Positions 13,701 through 25,829 of a stretch of 64,000 nt of DNA are shown here, one piece after another. Both the position numbers and the translations under genes were made by a program. The notes under the pieces are model-generated. The model had not been told where the DNA came from. It ran no database searches and worked only from the letters and a program-made list of their open reading frames with translations. This stretch comes from Aptenodytes patagonicus (Eukaryota > Chordata > Aves > Sphenisciformes > Spheniscidae), in the NCBI RefSeq assembly GCF_965638725.1, contig NC_134951.1, positions 78,061,068 through 78,125,067 of the forward strand. The letters run 5' to 3'. The first letter of the stretch is position 1, and each line of letters starts with the position of its first letter.

Positions 13701-14102
13701 CAAAGCCAATATAGAGTGAAGTTTTGGTACATATTTTCCCAGAGCTCTGGATGCCTGAATGCAGAGTTTTAATCTGGCCCACTATCAAGCTTGCTGAAAA
13801 TTTCAGGTTTACACTTCCCTTTCAGGGTGTTTTTTTGAACTAGAACGCTAACACCTGCTTGGTTTAATGTAGCTAGTACTCCTAGAAACTCCTGCAACAG
13901 CTGCAAGAGATGGACAAGCTTCTGGGCATCTTTTCTGTTCCAAAGACTGATTAATCATTTTAATTGCTACATCTCCTGGCTTAGAGTTTCCAAGATGATA
14001 ACTTCAAAACAGCTCTGATATTAGCCCTACGTGTCACTGTGTTGGCACTGAACGTCTATCAAAAGTTAGTGTCCTTCATACCGTCCCGCTCTTTATAAAG
14101 AT
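4726..14102. other. Long AT-rich non-coding stretch
   Basis: Holds repeat copy B (5379-5500), A-rich patches (for example 9544-9570) and many short chance ORFs. The longest is 142 codons on the plus strand at 12789-13217, ATG-initiated, with no recognised domain. No exon with good splice sites and a recognisable product was found. Confidence 0.5.
5379..5500. repeat. Unidentified diverged repeat, copy B
   Basis: Direct-orientation partner of 3573-3707, about 1.8 kb away and separated from it by the old CR1 fragment. The best-conserved block is the last ~55 bp (GTGATGTT…TTAAATTAA). Either two copies of an ancient dispersed element or an old local duplication would explain the pair. Confidence 0.65.
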
Positions 14103-14192
14103 TATAGAATCATAGAATCATGGAAGAGTTTGGGTTGGAAGGGACCTTTAAAGGTCATCTAGTCCAACCCCCCTGCCGTGGGCAGGGACATC
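14103..14192 (-). mobile_element. CR1 LINE, short 3'-end fragment
   Basis: The plus strand reads TATAGAATCATAGAATCATGG and GGGTTGGAAGGGACC, then GGTCATCTAGTCCAACCCCC and ends at GGGCAGGGACATC. That is the reverse complement of the last ~90 bp of CR1, including its short terminal repeats. It is well preserved and severely 5'-truncated. A perfect tandem duplication of ATTAGATACC follows at its truncated end (14193-14212). Confidence 0.92.
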
Positions 14193-14212
14193 ATTAGATA
14201 CCATTAGATACC

Positions 14213-15894
14213 ATTTAAAAAAGAAATTAAAGCTTTCCCATGTTCAGAATATGTCTTTCTTTGTCTTTCTATATACCAGTGTATATAGACGCTCCTGAGG
14301 AGTTGCATGTGTTTGTTTGTCTGTTTTTTCTCTCTTGGTCTCTCTGGAAGCAACCACAGAATGCAATTGCTGTATCCAGCTGGGTAAAACTGCTTCCTGC
14401 TAAGTAAGCCTTGATAGCAATGACTCAACAGATCCTCGTAAAAATAATAATAAAAAAAAATTATAGTCCTCATTTAGTTCTTTGCACTAAAGGGTAAGGA
14501 CACTTCAGGGCATTGTTTTGACGTTGCTTTCTGTGGCCTTGGTTTTCTAAGATGCTTGCTTTTAAACAAGGGGCTTAGAATCATCCAGGTTTTCACAGAA
14601 CATTTCTGTGGGTTTCTTTTGACTACAGGGCGTTTACAAGGACAGGAGTGAATAGCTCAGTGTCCTACTGGAAAATTTCTGGCAATGTGACTTTCCTATT
14701 TTAAAACAAGTAATTAAAAACACTACTATCATATGAAAGCATGAATCATTTCATGCATTTTAAACTTATCATTATGTAAGCTCTTGAAGAGAGCTGGAGA
14801 AGAAAGACTACTTATTTGGTGGATGCTAAAATTCATTTCAAGCTCCACTTTGACCAAAGAAGATAGGCAATGCAATTTATAATTTGTGTTTTTTATATCT
14901 GCTTGTGAGTTTAACATGCACATAAAATACTACCTGCACCGTCAAAAAATCTTTTTCAGCAGTAATACTTAATTTTGGCTTAAATCCGTTGACCCTGCTC
15001 AGCTGCAAAGCCTGCCTATGGAGAAGTAACTAAGAGCTCTGCACCTCACAAAGGGACAGGGATGGGACGTACAGTACTTTTCCTCAGCTGCGTGTAACAG
15101 AAGTAACCTTACAAAACTACCTATTTTGGGAGGACCCACAAATGCTGTGTACTTCTTTAGCCTTTCACTATACGGACTTCTTGTACGAGAGCTACCACAG
15201 GAAGTGCTGCGTTGCCCTCTAACCAAGCAAAGGGCTAACGAAAAGGAGTGTTGGGTTGCTCTTGGCACCTCCTGGCTATTTTTCTGGTAGCTTTTTCTTT
15301 CTTCAGAGAAAGAAGAAAGAAAAAAAAAGCTTTTTCAGAGAAAGCTTTTTCTTTCTTTTTTTCTTCAGAGCCAGACTTCCTGCGTCACTTGTTTAGGAAG
15401 CAAAACTGAGGTGCAGTTTATGGGGAGACAGCGTCAGGAGCTGGGATAAGCTGTGCCCTGAAGCGTGAGCCTCAGGGTCTTGCTCTCCTGTTTTCTGAAG
15501 TCTCCTGGCAAACGGAGACTTTCTGATGCTGTTCCCCATGACCCATTATCTAGGTATTTTGTCGCCAGATTTGATAGCGCATGCCCCTTTGATTCTCATG
15601 TGAATTTAGCAGTAGCTACAACATCAAAGCCGTATCTTTGCTTTACAAATTAACGTGGGGCTTGAGGCTCAGTTAAGCGTCGGGCTTAACTTGAGGCTCA
15701 GCCTCGTCCCCGTCTCGACAACATGAGATCCTGAACCCATCGCCAATCCTTAAGTACGTGCTTTAAAATAACGATGTGTTACGGATGCCGGCCTGGAGTT
15801 GCAACTGTCATTTGGCTTACTATTGGATTAGTCAATTAAAGTAATTAAACCAGTCGTAAATTATTCTGTTACAGATCATATTAATATTAAATCA
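14213..15894. other. Non-coding sequence upstream of the SF3B5 CpG island
   Basis: Contains the inverted repeat at 15296 and a small direct duplication of CTTGAGGCTCAG at 15660-15700. No coding exon is visible. If a divergent transcript starts from the SF3B5 island, it would run here on the minus strand, but nothing in the sequence shows it. Confidence 0.45.
15296..15370. repeat. AAAGAA/TTCTTT imperfect inverted repeat
   Basis: TTTTTCTTTCTTCAGAG is followed by AAAGAAGAAAGAAAAAAAAAG and then again by CTTTTTCTTTCTTTTTTTCTTCAGAG. The two orientations can pair into hairpins, and TTCTTCAGAG-type blocks occur on both flanks. Confidence 0.75.
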
Positions 15895-16079
15895 CGCCAG
15901 GGCCCGCCCCTCAGCCCTCCTCGCCCCCCGGGCAGGGATTGCTGCCGGGACAGGCCGCCTCCGCGCCGAGCGCCCCCGCCGCAAACCGGCCAGGCCGCAG
16001 AGCCCGGGGCGGGCCGGCACCCCCCGTGCCCCGCAGGGCCCGGCCCGCCGCGGGCGGGGCGGGGCGGGGGGGGGAGAAG

Positions 16080-16349
16080 ACTACGACTCCCGTCGTGCCC
16101 TTCCGGGCGCGCATGCGCGCTCTGTCCCGCCAGCGGGCGCGCTCCCATCGCGCACCGCGGCGGGAAGGCACTGACCTCCTGGGGGGGGGGTGGTGGTGTC
16201 TTAATTTCCGTTCAAAGCGAACGGCGGAGCCGCAAATAACCGGTACCGGCCCAAGGGCCGGGCGGGGAAAGTCGCTGCTGCGCCCCGGCCGGAGGGGCGG
16301 AAGAGGCCCCTGGCGCGAGGGCACGTCACTTCCGCTCGCCATTTCGCGC
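16080..16349 (+). promoter_or_regulatory. SF3B5 core promoter: cluster of housekeeping factor sites
   Basis: Four recognisable motifs precede the ATG. At 16080-16098 there is a close match to the ZNF143/THAP11 site (ACTACGACTCCC…GTGC, differing mainly at CpG positions from ACTACAACTCCCAGCATGC). At 16109-16118 lies the NRF1 palindrome core GCGCATGCGC. At 16328-16334 is an ETS-type ACTTCCG, directly after a CRE-like CGTCA, and at 16342-16349 is an E2F-type TTTCGCGC. The ETS and E2F pair lies 50-70 bp before the ATG and is the likeliest region for transcription initiation. The motifs are seen directly; their use is inferred from the known roles of these factors at ubiquitously expressed genes. 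Confidence 0.6.
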
Positions 16350-16395
16350 AGCGCCTCCTCTCCCCGCTCGGGCCGCCCGCGCCGCCGCAGCCGCC

Positions 16396-16656
16396 ATGAC
16401 GGACCGCTACACCATCCACAGCCAGCTGGAGCACCTGCAGTCCAAGTACATCGGGACGGGCCACGCCGACACCACCAAGTGGGAGTGGCTGGTGAACCAG
16501 CACCGGGACTCGTACTGCTCCTACATGGGCCACTTCGACCTGCTCAACTACTTCGCCATCGCCGAGAACGAGAGCAAGGCGCGCGTCCGCTTCAACCTCA
16601 TGGAGAAGATGCTGCAGCCTTGCGGGCCGCCCGCCGACAAGCCCGACGAGTCCTAG
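16396..16656 (+). CDS. SF3B5: Splicing factor 3B subunit 5 (SF3b10), complete single-exon CDS
   Basis: SF3B5 is a small nuclear subunit of SF3b, the part of the U2 snRNP that recognises the intron branch site. It packs against the large SF3B1 and SF3B3 subunits and has no catalytic activity. The 86-residue reading frame begins MTDRYTIHSQLEHLQSKY and contains TTKWEWLVNQHRDSY and FDLLNYFAIAENESKARV, which I recognise as the nearly invariant vertebrate sequence; length is also that of the family. Only the last residues (…KPDES) differ from the human ending as I recall it. The start codon lies in a strong context (GCCGCCATGA) inside a CpG island. The CDS is intronless, as in mammals. Codon use is extremely GC-rich (C or G at almost every third position), fitting the island. 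The gene has its own promoter upstream and its own polyadenylation signal at 17064, so it is an ordinary gene and not a processed pseudogene. Confidence 0.98.
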   Translation: MTDRYTIHSQLEHLQSKYIGTGHADTTKWEWLVNQHRDSYCSYMGHFDLLNYFAIAENESKARVRFNLMEKMLQPCGPPADKPDES

Positions 16657-17063
16657 CCCGCCCCGCCCGGGCCCCGGCCCCGGCCTCGGCCCCGGCCCCG
16701 CGGCGGTGTTTCGTAGGGGCGGGTCGGCCGGAGCGAGCGGCGGCAGCGCAGAGGCCGCGCCTCCGCGCGGGGCGCGGTGGCCGCCCTGCTGGGCGCCGCT
16801 GAGGGCGCCTGCCTGCCAGCCGAGCCCGAGCCCGAGCCCGGCACCGCTGGGCTGCCGTTAGGCCCGCGGGAAGGTCCGGGGAGCTGCCCCTGTGAGCGCG
16901 GGGGGCGTTGGCGGCTGCGGCCCTCCGTCCTCGTGGTCCCTTTGCCTGCTTCGTGTGTGCCGTCGAAGGACTCTGACGGGGAGAGCTCTTGGAAAATGCC
17001 TGCTTCCGGACAGCTTCGCCTCTTTTAACTGGACAGTCGCTCGGATTTTTTAAAATGGAGAAT

Positions 17064-17069
17064 AATAAA
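17064..17069 (+). terminator. SF3B5 polyadenylation signal AATAAA
   Basis: A canonical AATAAA lies about 410 bp after the SF3B5 stop codon, and a GT-rich stretch (GTTTTGTTTGGT) follows 20-40 bp later, as expected for a downstream element. Cleavage is predicted at about 17085. This gives a 3' UTR of roughly 430 bp whose first part is still CpG-rich. Confidence 0.75.
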
Positions 17070-17094
17070 ACTTCCTGGGCATTTATAACGTTTT

Positions 17095-20000
17095 GTTTGG
17101 TAATCTGCTAATAAGCGCTCTTTGTTCTAAAAGGAGTGCCGATTACTGGGTGTTAAGCGTTTCAATAGAACCGTCTGAGGTGCAAGTCTCGGGTACTTTA
17201 CAGATAGCATTTTCCCAGCGCTTGCTTACCGAAAGTATGTTTTGGGGAGGGAAAGAGAGGAAGCTTGTTGACACTCAAAGGGTTTGATTTTGTTAGAATT
17301 TATCGCGTGGGGTGATTTGTGATACGGCATAAGCCAGTTGCTCTGGTGCTTTAAAACTCCAGAGTGGCTTTTCTTTAAATACCCACTTTTTGTGTCGTAT
17401 TCCTCTCACCTGCACTTCGAATTTTCCAAATCTTGATTCTCTCTGTTCCAGCTTGATGACTTTTTTCTTTTTTTTTTTTTTTTAACTAATGCTTTCTAGC
17501 CATATAGTTACTAATTTTTTTTCTGTGGTGCTACACTAAACAAGTGTGTTAATGTGGGGTTAGACACTGTTAATATGGAATAGGTGGTGCAGAGGCTAGG
17601 GAGAAGCTAAACCTTTTGCCAGATGGCTTCTCCAAACTTCTCTTTCCTTCCCAAGAGGAACATAAGGGTTACTCACTACTACTTTGAAGTAAAATGCCTT
17701 GAGGTGACACAATCTCGGATCAGACTGCAGACTGAACTGATGTTGATTTTGATTTGTCACCTAATATAGATTTCCTGTTCAGTTGTCATAGTACAAAATA
17801 AATTTTGAGTTCTAATGAATGGGATGGCCTCAGAGTAAAACTTGGAGAGAGGTTGCTTGGAGAAATTCAGCGCGCTCATTTGTGACATGGAGCATTGTAA
17901 CTGTGGGTGGGGTTTGGTTTTTTTGGTGTGGGGTTTTTTCTGGTGGTTTACATTGGAGAGGAAAGTTCTGATCCTACTAAGACTGTATGCAAGCTTACCA
18001 ATGATTTTTTTCCTTAAATTGGTGATCTCAAAACTTTTGAATTACAAACTTCTCACACTTTTTATTGAGTCTTATAAAACTAAGCTATTCATAATACTGT
18101 AATAAAGTAAGAAAAAGGGTGCAAGCTCCTGAGGCCACATTCAAGTCAGTACATCCGTCTTGTGAAGAATTGAAAGACGGCATTTTTCCAATTTTGTTGC
18201 ACATAATGAGATGAGGGCAAAGGTGAAGTGGTCCTAAATAAAACTTTATCTGCAAGTTTTGTGGGGAACTATTGCAATTGCCAATAAATGAGCGGGATTT
18301 GTAGAAAACTGGTTTGCACTTTTCATGCAAGCTGGTGCAAGTAATTTGAAGAGCGTCTGTTCCTCACATGCTGAGGAACGTGGCTGAAAGATTTTCCTTA
18401 ACTGAGTTCAGGCACTTGCTAGTAGGCATGCAATGCAGTCTTGCAAAAATCAAGCAAAGTTTGTATCATCTAAATCAAGGAAGTTTCTTGTTACTGTTAT
18501 TCTTAATAAAAGTCTGTTCTACGACCAAATCTTAGAAACCTGCCTTTTCCCTGTACAAACAGGCAACGTGCCTGGTGAAGAAGGGTGGCACGGGAGAGTC
18601 CCACTGGGAAAGCTGCTGTTCCTGTTTCTCTTGCCTTATGTACACCGTAGTTGCTCTGTCGAGAGAGAGAAAAGAAGCATCAATGACTTTATTGCATTGC
18701 CCCAGCAGTAGTTCCATAAAGTGTCTCGTCTGCTGGCAGCCAACAGGCAGCTGATGTGTGCAACAGGCAGCGATACCGTCGTTAATTCACTGATGGCAAG
18801 GGAGCTTGAGCCTCAGTGCCGGGACTCGGGAACTGGAAGAGGTGGAGTGAGAATACAGATGCTTTTGTAATGGGTTGGAAACTGAAATTGCAATGTTTTG
18901 TGAAGACAAGTCTGGATTCTCTTACATGGACGGGAAAACAAGCTATGCAACTTAATCTACTCTGCATAAATTAGAACTTAAAAAAAAATGCAAGATTTCT
19001 TTGAGTGTAGTCTGCTAGCAATTAGCTCTACCCATGGATATTCTCCATACTCGTAGTGTGTTTTAAAATGTGAGGAACAAGTATATGACACATAAGTAAA
19101 GATTAATGTCTCCTTGCAGGCCAGCTCTTCATTTTAAAGGCCAAACAGCCTTCAGGGACAAGTCAGAGTTAGGTGGCAAGTTAACTTGATGGTTCTGCTG
19201 GGTGTACTCGCTCCAATTCTGTTTTAGTGTGGTTGGAAAAGTTTTTAGAGTGTCTACTGAGTAGTGATTGTGAAACATTACAAACGCTTTCTTAAGAAAT
19301 ACAGAAAACCGAAGGGAAGCTAGAATTCCTAAGGATTCAGGACAAACTTGAAGAGAATTGGGAGACACTAAGGAGTGTATTTCTGGACTATGGTATTTCT
19401 CCTAAATCCCAAAGCCTTTTTAAAACCAATGAAGGCAGTGAGCTCTTTTACGTTTTAGTATTGGAAAGGGTAAAACATCCTAAGAATAGAGTTAGTTACG
19501 TGTCCCACTGGGATGCATCTGTATTTTTACCTCTATCCTGATTGAAAGATGAAGGGTACTGTTTGTTTATAAATTGGCTTGATATTTGCATTATGTTCTT
19601 TTTACATCCAAGCAGTATGGCTTTAACCGGGCTTCCCCCTGTGATCTCTGGCTCATTTTCTTGAGTTTCTGTAGCTTAATTTCACGTAGAGTGAAGTGTG
19701 AGAACTATAAACTGTTTCCAACGTGATGTGCGTTGTGTTTGGTAAGAAGGAATTTCACCTGCTTTTGTTCTGCTAGTTAATGTATCTTTCTAAATTCTCT
19801 GTAGAGCAGAACATATATTTCACAACACTTTTAATTAAAAAAATCATACATATTACATATAGTATTTAATGACTAGCTAAAAATAGCATACTGAAATGAT
19901 GTTATCTAAGAGTTATGAATACAGTGAGAAGTATGAGGATGGCAGGTGAAAGGAGAAAGGTTTGCTTCTGGTGCCTTAATTATAGATGATTCAAGAGAAT

Positions 20001-20833
20001 AAGAACCAAGCTTGACTCTTACAGAAAAAGCATGCAAAGCTTCATGCTAAGATGGTTTATTTTACTTATAAATAGGATATACTTAATCCAGAAAATACTA
20101 CCATAGAAGTGCACTACCACCTTAATTTTTAATTGTGTTTGTTACCATTCTCTTGGCAATATGTCTGCCTTTTACACCAGGTAGCATAAGCGTGAGGTTT
20201 ACTAATTATTTTATAAATTAAGAAATCTTGGCGGTTTACTCAATTTCTATACTCCAGTTACTTTTCATTATAAGTGATTTTTTCTTTTTTTGCTACACCA
20301 GAGGGCAGCAAATGATGCTGCTATTCAACTGAAGGCACAGATAACTAATAGAATTGCATGCTATCTTGCAAAGTTCCTTTGAAAAAATAGATGGATACTT
20401 AAAAAAAATTGCTAAAACTTTCCAATAGGCAGAAATATTTAGCTTTTTCCTACAAGAGAGTTCTAAGGTTCAAAACATATAATATACCGTTTATTCGCTA
20501 TGGGTGAATAGAGCAGTATGGGGACCCTAGCAAAATACCATAGCTCTGTAGTTCTGAATAGCTTAATTTTTTTATTTTCTGATTTGTCAGAATGATAGCA
20601 GTACATTAGTTAACATTTGCGCAGTGAAACAATTGCACTAGTGAGTTGTTTTCTGCAAACTGTAAAACTTGGCCCACTTCTTTCACTTTAGTCATATTCA
20701 GCATAAAACTCAATTCTTTTTTAGGATCATTTACATATATTAAACATTCATGGATGATAACATCTGTAGTCTGGTTTAGCATCAGGATTTTACTTCAGCG
20801 CATCGGATAATTCCTTTTCAAACTTGAGCTATT
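17095..20833. other. Region between the SF3B5 poly(A) site and the minus-strand terminal exon
   Basis: AT-rich, with a poly(T) run at about 17465-17483. Its right part would contain the 3' UTR of the minus-strand candidate gene. Minus-strand AATAAA-type signals (TTTATT on the plus strand) occur, for example near 20057, but none can be singled out. Confidence 0.4.
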
Positions 20834-20911
20834 TTAATCATCACTGGTTTCAGAATCTTCATCAGAGCTCTGTTGGTTCTGTGCTGTTGCACCACGAATT
20901 CTGTAGATTTT
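20834..20911 (-). CDS. Candidate terminal coding exon of an unidentified minus-strand gene
   Basis: On the minus strand a strong acceptor (a long T-rich tract ending TTTGCTTTAG) is followed by 25 codons and TAA. The peptide starts KIYRIRGATAQNQQ and ends SSDEDSETSDD, an acidic serine-rich tail typical of many nuclear or cytoplasmic proteins, with potential casein kinase 2 sites. The exon starts in phase 0. A second minus-strand exon at 25830-25895 ends in phase 0 with a good donor, so the two fit together. The other two frames give a short stop or a less protein-like sequence. I do not recognise the protein. The gene would be convergent with SF3B5, its 3' UTR lying below 20834. It remains possible that this is a chance acceptor plus a short ORF. 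Confidence 0.4.
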   Translation of the reverse strand, partial: KIYRIRGATAQNQQSSDEDSETSDD

Positions 20912-23900
20912 CTAAAGCAAAATGAAAACAAAAAAGCCAAAAGACATACTTGGTTTCAGAGTACCTAAAGGGGACTGAAATGTGCATTTACAACTTTTTT
21001 AGTTTTTTCTCAGTCGTTAAAATTTAACCAGGCAATATTTCATTTTAGGACTATTATTATAATACATTCATAAATGTATGCTCTTGTGGCTTACTAAAAA
21101 TGCACGCTTTCCACTGCCCTGAGGCTAGTTTTATTGCCCAAAAGAACTTAAATGCATTTAAAACTGATCAAACTGTGGCACATTTCAGTAAGTTAGACAT
21201 CCTTGTTTGAAAATTCCATTAATGTTCCCCTATTCCTTGTCTATTTGTCATTCTCCTCCTATATTCTTCTTTTTGTTAATTTCAATCAGATTTGATTTGA
21301 AAAAACCCTACGAAAATAATACAGTATAGTATATTTTTTGGGCCCTTTGAAACTGAGCCATCAGTCTGTGCTATCACGAAGAAATGTGTAAGGATGCTGG
21401 CATACCTGAATGTTTCTGACTGCTAAAAATACAACTAGAGTAACACTTTTCTTGGATTCAGAACTATAACCTTTTGCTTTCTCATTTTCATGCCAGCTTG
21501 ATAATTACTTTTTATTGCAGTAGCACACAAGATACACTGGACTTCCCCCCCCCCCCCCCCTTAACACATACCAGAATAGTCTCTGTCACAAATAGTTCGT
21601 AACTGGAATTTATTTTGAAACCCACCTGAAACAGCTGGAATAGTCCACCTCAGATAGATCTACTCAGGCTCCTTGTTTTTTGTGAAAAAGAAATTTAGTC
21701 CACAGAATTGATACTTCGATCATTGACGAATGACAGTTCAAACTTCATGTAAGTTACCAAAAAATATATAATTCCATTTTGAGGCGATTCATGTGAAATT
21801 AAAATTTTAAAACAGATAAATCACAACAGCATTTACTCAGGTTCAAGTGAGGCATAGTTGCCCCATGTTTTCTTCTGCGGCACAGCTGGCTTAGAAGCTG
21901 TTCACAGTCTGATGCCTCTTGGGTAATGCTGGTATCGGTGCGTGCTTTTGGGGCTGCAATGTACGTCACATTGCTGAAATTATGTTAAGATTAAACTTGC
22001 AAAGTTAGGATTTGTAAACATCCTACAAAGTCACGAGGTTACGTTTAATGTCTCACTTCTCTGATCGGGTGTACAGCTTGACAACACACGGCACTGGCAT
22101 AACTGAATAGTGAACAGCCATGAACAGACTGAGAATACGCAACTGGAAGCAAAAACATTTTTAAATTGCTTTTGCTAAGGAAGAAAACCAAGCATGTTTT
22201 ATATTCTGAGCCTGAAGAATCAGACTGCTATGATTAAACATTGATCACAATGCACAACAGGGCAGACATCAGATGGCACAGGCAACCGAGTCTTGCATTT
22301 CCTTGTGTTTAAGTAGAATCTCATAATTGTTCTTTTAATATAATATTAAAAAAACCTCATCTGCTTTCTGGTTTTTTTAGAAGGGAAATTAATCCTAATA
22401 TTTACCAGTCTAGCAATTTTCCCATCATGTATCAGCAGCTGTGCTTGATCCTCAGATTTTTAGTATGTGTCACGGACTTACTTTGCTTACTGTCTGAGCT
22501 ACAGAATGAATGGAGAAGCCAAAGGAGGTGGAATGTTTTTGTTAAATGTAGTTTTCCAAGAACAAACAGTAAACTTCCAATGTCATGTTCAGGACCTAGT
22601 TGAAATTAGTTAAATCTGAAGCACGTTTCTTCACATACTACATTTTCCAGTGATAGCGTGGACCTAATGTTTAAATACTCATCTTAACATTATTATTCTG
22701 ACAAAATTTCCTGGAGGAACAAGAAACATTAGGGAAATGGTGACTTTAACAGCTACTGTTTTACTAAGTGGAATGAGAACTCATGGACAAAAATAAAGCA
22801 ACCTCTTTCACCATATGCCAGTCCATGTTTGCGGAGGAAGAGAAACTAATGTGAACAGGGAAAAATCTGATCTATCAAAGTGCCATAGTCAGTACTTTTC
22901 AAACGGAGGAAAATAAAGAGTACTTTGTTTTGATCTGAAAAGGATCAAAGCAGTTGCCAAGGTTGTGGGGATGCTCTCAATGTCTCTCTCGTGTCTTTCT
23001 AGCACAGGGCATGTGACAGCATTACTTTTTAACTGTAAGAAAAACAGGCTTTCATGGATTGTGTTGAAAGACATAGCTGTCCTTCAACTGTCCTTCAGCT
23101 GTATCACTGCCAAGACAACATTGCATGTAAAACATTCAGGCCTTTAGCTGTTACTTTTCTGTTCTCAATTTTGAAGAACAACCATAGCATGAAACTCATC
23201 AAACAAGTTTAAAAAGATAGAGGACATAAATACATGTAGCACCCGCTCCTCCTTGCCTCTAACTTCTGCAAAAATAGTCTTCACATTAGTAAGTGTCTGA
23301 AAGCTCTGATTCAATCTGTGGAGTAGCAAACCCCATGAGAACTAGAGAAAAAAGTGTTTCTTTAGTATTCCTTTCCTCTTTCTGGTACGTCTGTAAAGCA
23401 ACAGTCTGGTGAAAACCAAACTAAGCTCTTTTCTGCGTGATAGCGTGATTTCCTGACACACTCTTGTGATTGCAGATAAGGCTGATGGTTAGCCCTGGGC
23501 TAAGCTGAGGCTGGTACAGGATTTTCTGAACTTTGCAGCATTCTTATTTTATGTCCTATTTGGTATAAATAAATATTGAAGAAACAAATGTATGATGCTG
23601 ATGAATGGAGAATAGTAAAGACTTGTGCTTTCTGTTTACTGCTGACAGGGTACTACTAGTATAACTCACTTCACACTTGGGCATCTTGAGTGGCATATGT
23701 GCAGATTCACTATTTCATACATTAAAAGGCTGAGGGTGCCTTTTGCATTTTTAGACCAGTGTTCATGTTGGTTTAAGAGATGACCGTAATGAGAACGCTA
23801 AGCTCACTGCTTCACCTACAACTGCTCGACAGTGTCTTTGGGGTGCCCTTCAAAGCGTGGGGCTGGGGTGGACCCTGCAGGGTATCACTGGGTTGGACCT

Positions 23901-25829
23901 TGTTGAGCAGGGCCTCCATGGGCTGCCCCAAGAGTGTGACAGACCCGGGTGGGAAAGTGGCTTGCACCTACACCAGAGCTTTGTGACATGGCTGAGGAGG
24001 TGCAACAGGCCTTCATACAAATGGCAGTAAAGCCTGTTGTTTAAAGAGCTATACGCTGCTTTTCATTGCTTGTCAAAATGTTTTCCTTCTAAGCAATCGG
24101 TCCTGAAGCAGCTATTTGCAGACAAATCTGTGAGCAATTTAACTTGCTGCACTGCAGAGCTAACTGCAGCTGTCCTGGGATGACCCTGGGAAGCTGGAGC
24201 GAGCGAGCGCCTTGGCAGACAGCTCCCCCAGCGCTCTGCTTTGTGATTTTATTCCCAGTATTTTGACTGGTTGTTTATGATGAGGCTTTAAGGAAAAGCA
24301 GTGATCCATATGCTCATCAAGCAAGCCACAGAAAGCAACTAGGCCTGTGGGATCTCAGCAGCAGCATAGGATGACTGTCCTGGTGGAAAGTCAAGACTTG
24401 GGGCAGTGCAGGGCCACAGGTTGGCCCTACAAGGCTTTGCTCACTTGCAGGCTAGGACTTACCAACCTGAGCAGGGCACTTGGGTATTCAGTCTATTAGT
24501 CATCCAGACCTGGATCTTATCCAGCTTTTGCCATCCTAGCTGGAGCTTCCCATTGAATCACAGATTGAGCTTCCGGTACTCAGCGTCTCTCTGGATCAGG
24601 CCTTTAGTTGGCTTCTCATCTCTGCTGATGAAGTCCCTGCTTTTGAGTCAGGTGGAGGAACAAGAATATGTATCTTTTTTTTTTGAAAAAGCAGATCCAT
24701 ACTGTAAGTGCCTTTACCACAGCCTAAACATAGTGAGTCCAGATATCCAGTGTCACAGTAGCTTGGTGTTAACTCATCACAGTGCCTTTATGGACCACAG
24801 GGGTTGTTTTGGTCAGTAAGCAGAGATGAAGCACTCCAAGCTTTGGCACTTTGGCATACTGAAGAACACATGTTAGAGATAAAATGTTCCTTTCCCTGTG
24901 AAACTGTTCCGGATTAGGGGAAATCCCTTCTCTGCTTTCACTCTTACAGTCTGCCATCTGTGCACCATCCCTGTCTAGGTGCTTTGCAACAAAGGGAGAA
25001 GCCCCCAAAGGGCTTGCAATCTATTCAGAAGAAATGTGTATGTGAAACCCAGTGGAAAAGAGGGTCTCCTAGGAAAGCTGATGGAATAAAGGCCAGGGAC
25101 ATCTCTTTCCAGCTGCATGAACTTCATACCAAAATCTTGTGGCTGAGAGCTCCAGAACATGGGCCTCATCCTGCCAAGGGTATCACTCTGAGCTGCTGTT
25201 TCCTTCTCAGATATGGGGCACGGTACAGATGAGGCAAAGAAAAGCCAAACTTAAAACGGTGAAAACAAATTGAAGCATCACTCCCCAACACATGCACCTC
25301 ACCAATGAGACTGCCAGCACCAGCAGAGAGAAAGTGGGCTGGAGTCAGTGATGTACAAGGACTGGGTTAAGGCACTATTTTTTGAGCATGATGTATGTTT
25401 ACTAGGAAATGAGGAGGTGAGAGGCAGTAGGGTTGAGGTATTACAGTGCTTAGTAATTCTTAGAGGAAGAGATTTCATCCCTCATGCTGCCCATATGGCA
25501 GTTGACTATAAGTCTTTTGCTGGAATCTTATCTCCCCGCACCACTTCTCCAAGGACACCAGAAAAGCTAACGTCATGAACGAGGAATAGAGCATTTTTCT
25601 CGGCAAAGCTGAGCAGAGAACTTCAGGACTTGTCTACACAAAGAAATAAGGGAGGATGTGAATGCAAAGTAAAATGCCTTTTCCTGGCTATCACTCTGTG
25701 GGGATGCTCTTTTCCTGCAATAAAGATATCTTAAACTGAAGATAAGGACTCAGGAATAAGTTATTGTGATAAATTAACTGTGAAGACACATCAGCTGCTC
25801 TTTAGCTAGTGCCCATTGCACATCCTTAC
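20912..25829. other. Presumed intron between the two minus-strand candidate exons
   Basis: About 4.9 kb of AT-rich sequence with the poly(C) run at 21545. No additional exon with both a good acceptor and donor and a usable length was found. A strong acceptor and a GTAAGT donor frame only 17 bases at about 22482-22498, which I do not accept as an exon. Confidence 0.35.
21545..21562. repeat. Poly(C) run of 18 bases
   Basis: An uninterrupted homopolymer of C (G on the minus strand) in AT-rich DNA. Such runs are prone to length variation and sequencing error. Confidence 0.9.

Larger units (their letters stand above)
15895..16990. promoter_or_regulatory. CpG island covering SF3B5 promoter, CDS and proximal 3' UTR
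   Basis: The sequence changes abruptly from AT-rich DNA to very GC-rich, CpG-dense DNA at about 15.9 kb and falls back after about 17.0 kb. It includes GGGGCGGGG-type Sp1/KLF boxes near 16055, a run of G at about 16180 and C-rich repeats just after the stop codon. No TATA box is visible, which is typical of a housekeeping promoter. The borders are read by eye and are approximate. Confidence 0.9.

Noticed and set aside
15911..16342. 143-codon minus-strand frame in the SF3B5 promoter
   Set aside because: Same CpG-island effect; no domain, no splice context.
15939..16802. 287-codon plus-strand frame overlapping SF3B5 in another frame
   Set aside because: Arginine/alanine/proline-rich translation of a CpG island. 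The true protein is the 86-residue SF3B5 in a different frame.
22482..22498. Minus-strand acceptor and GTAAGT donor framing 17 bases
   Set aside because: Too short and not a multiple of three; chance pairing of splice-like motifs.
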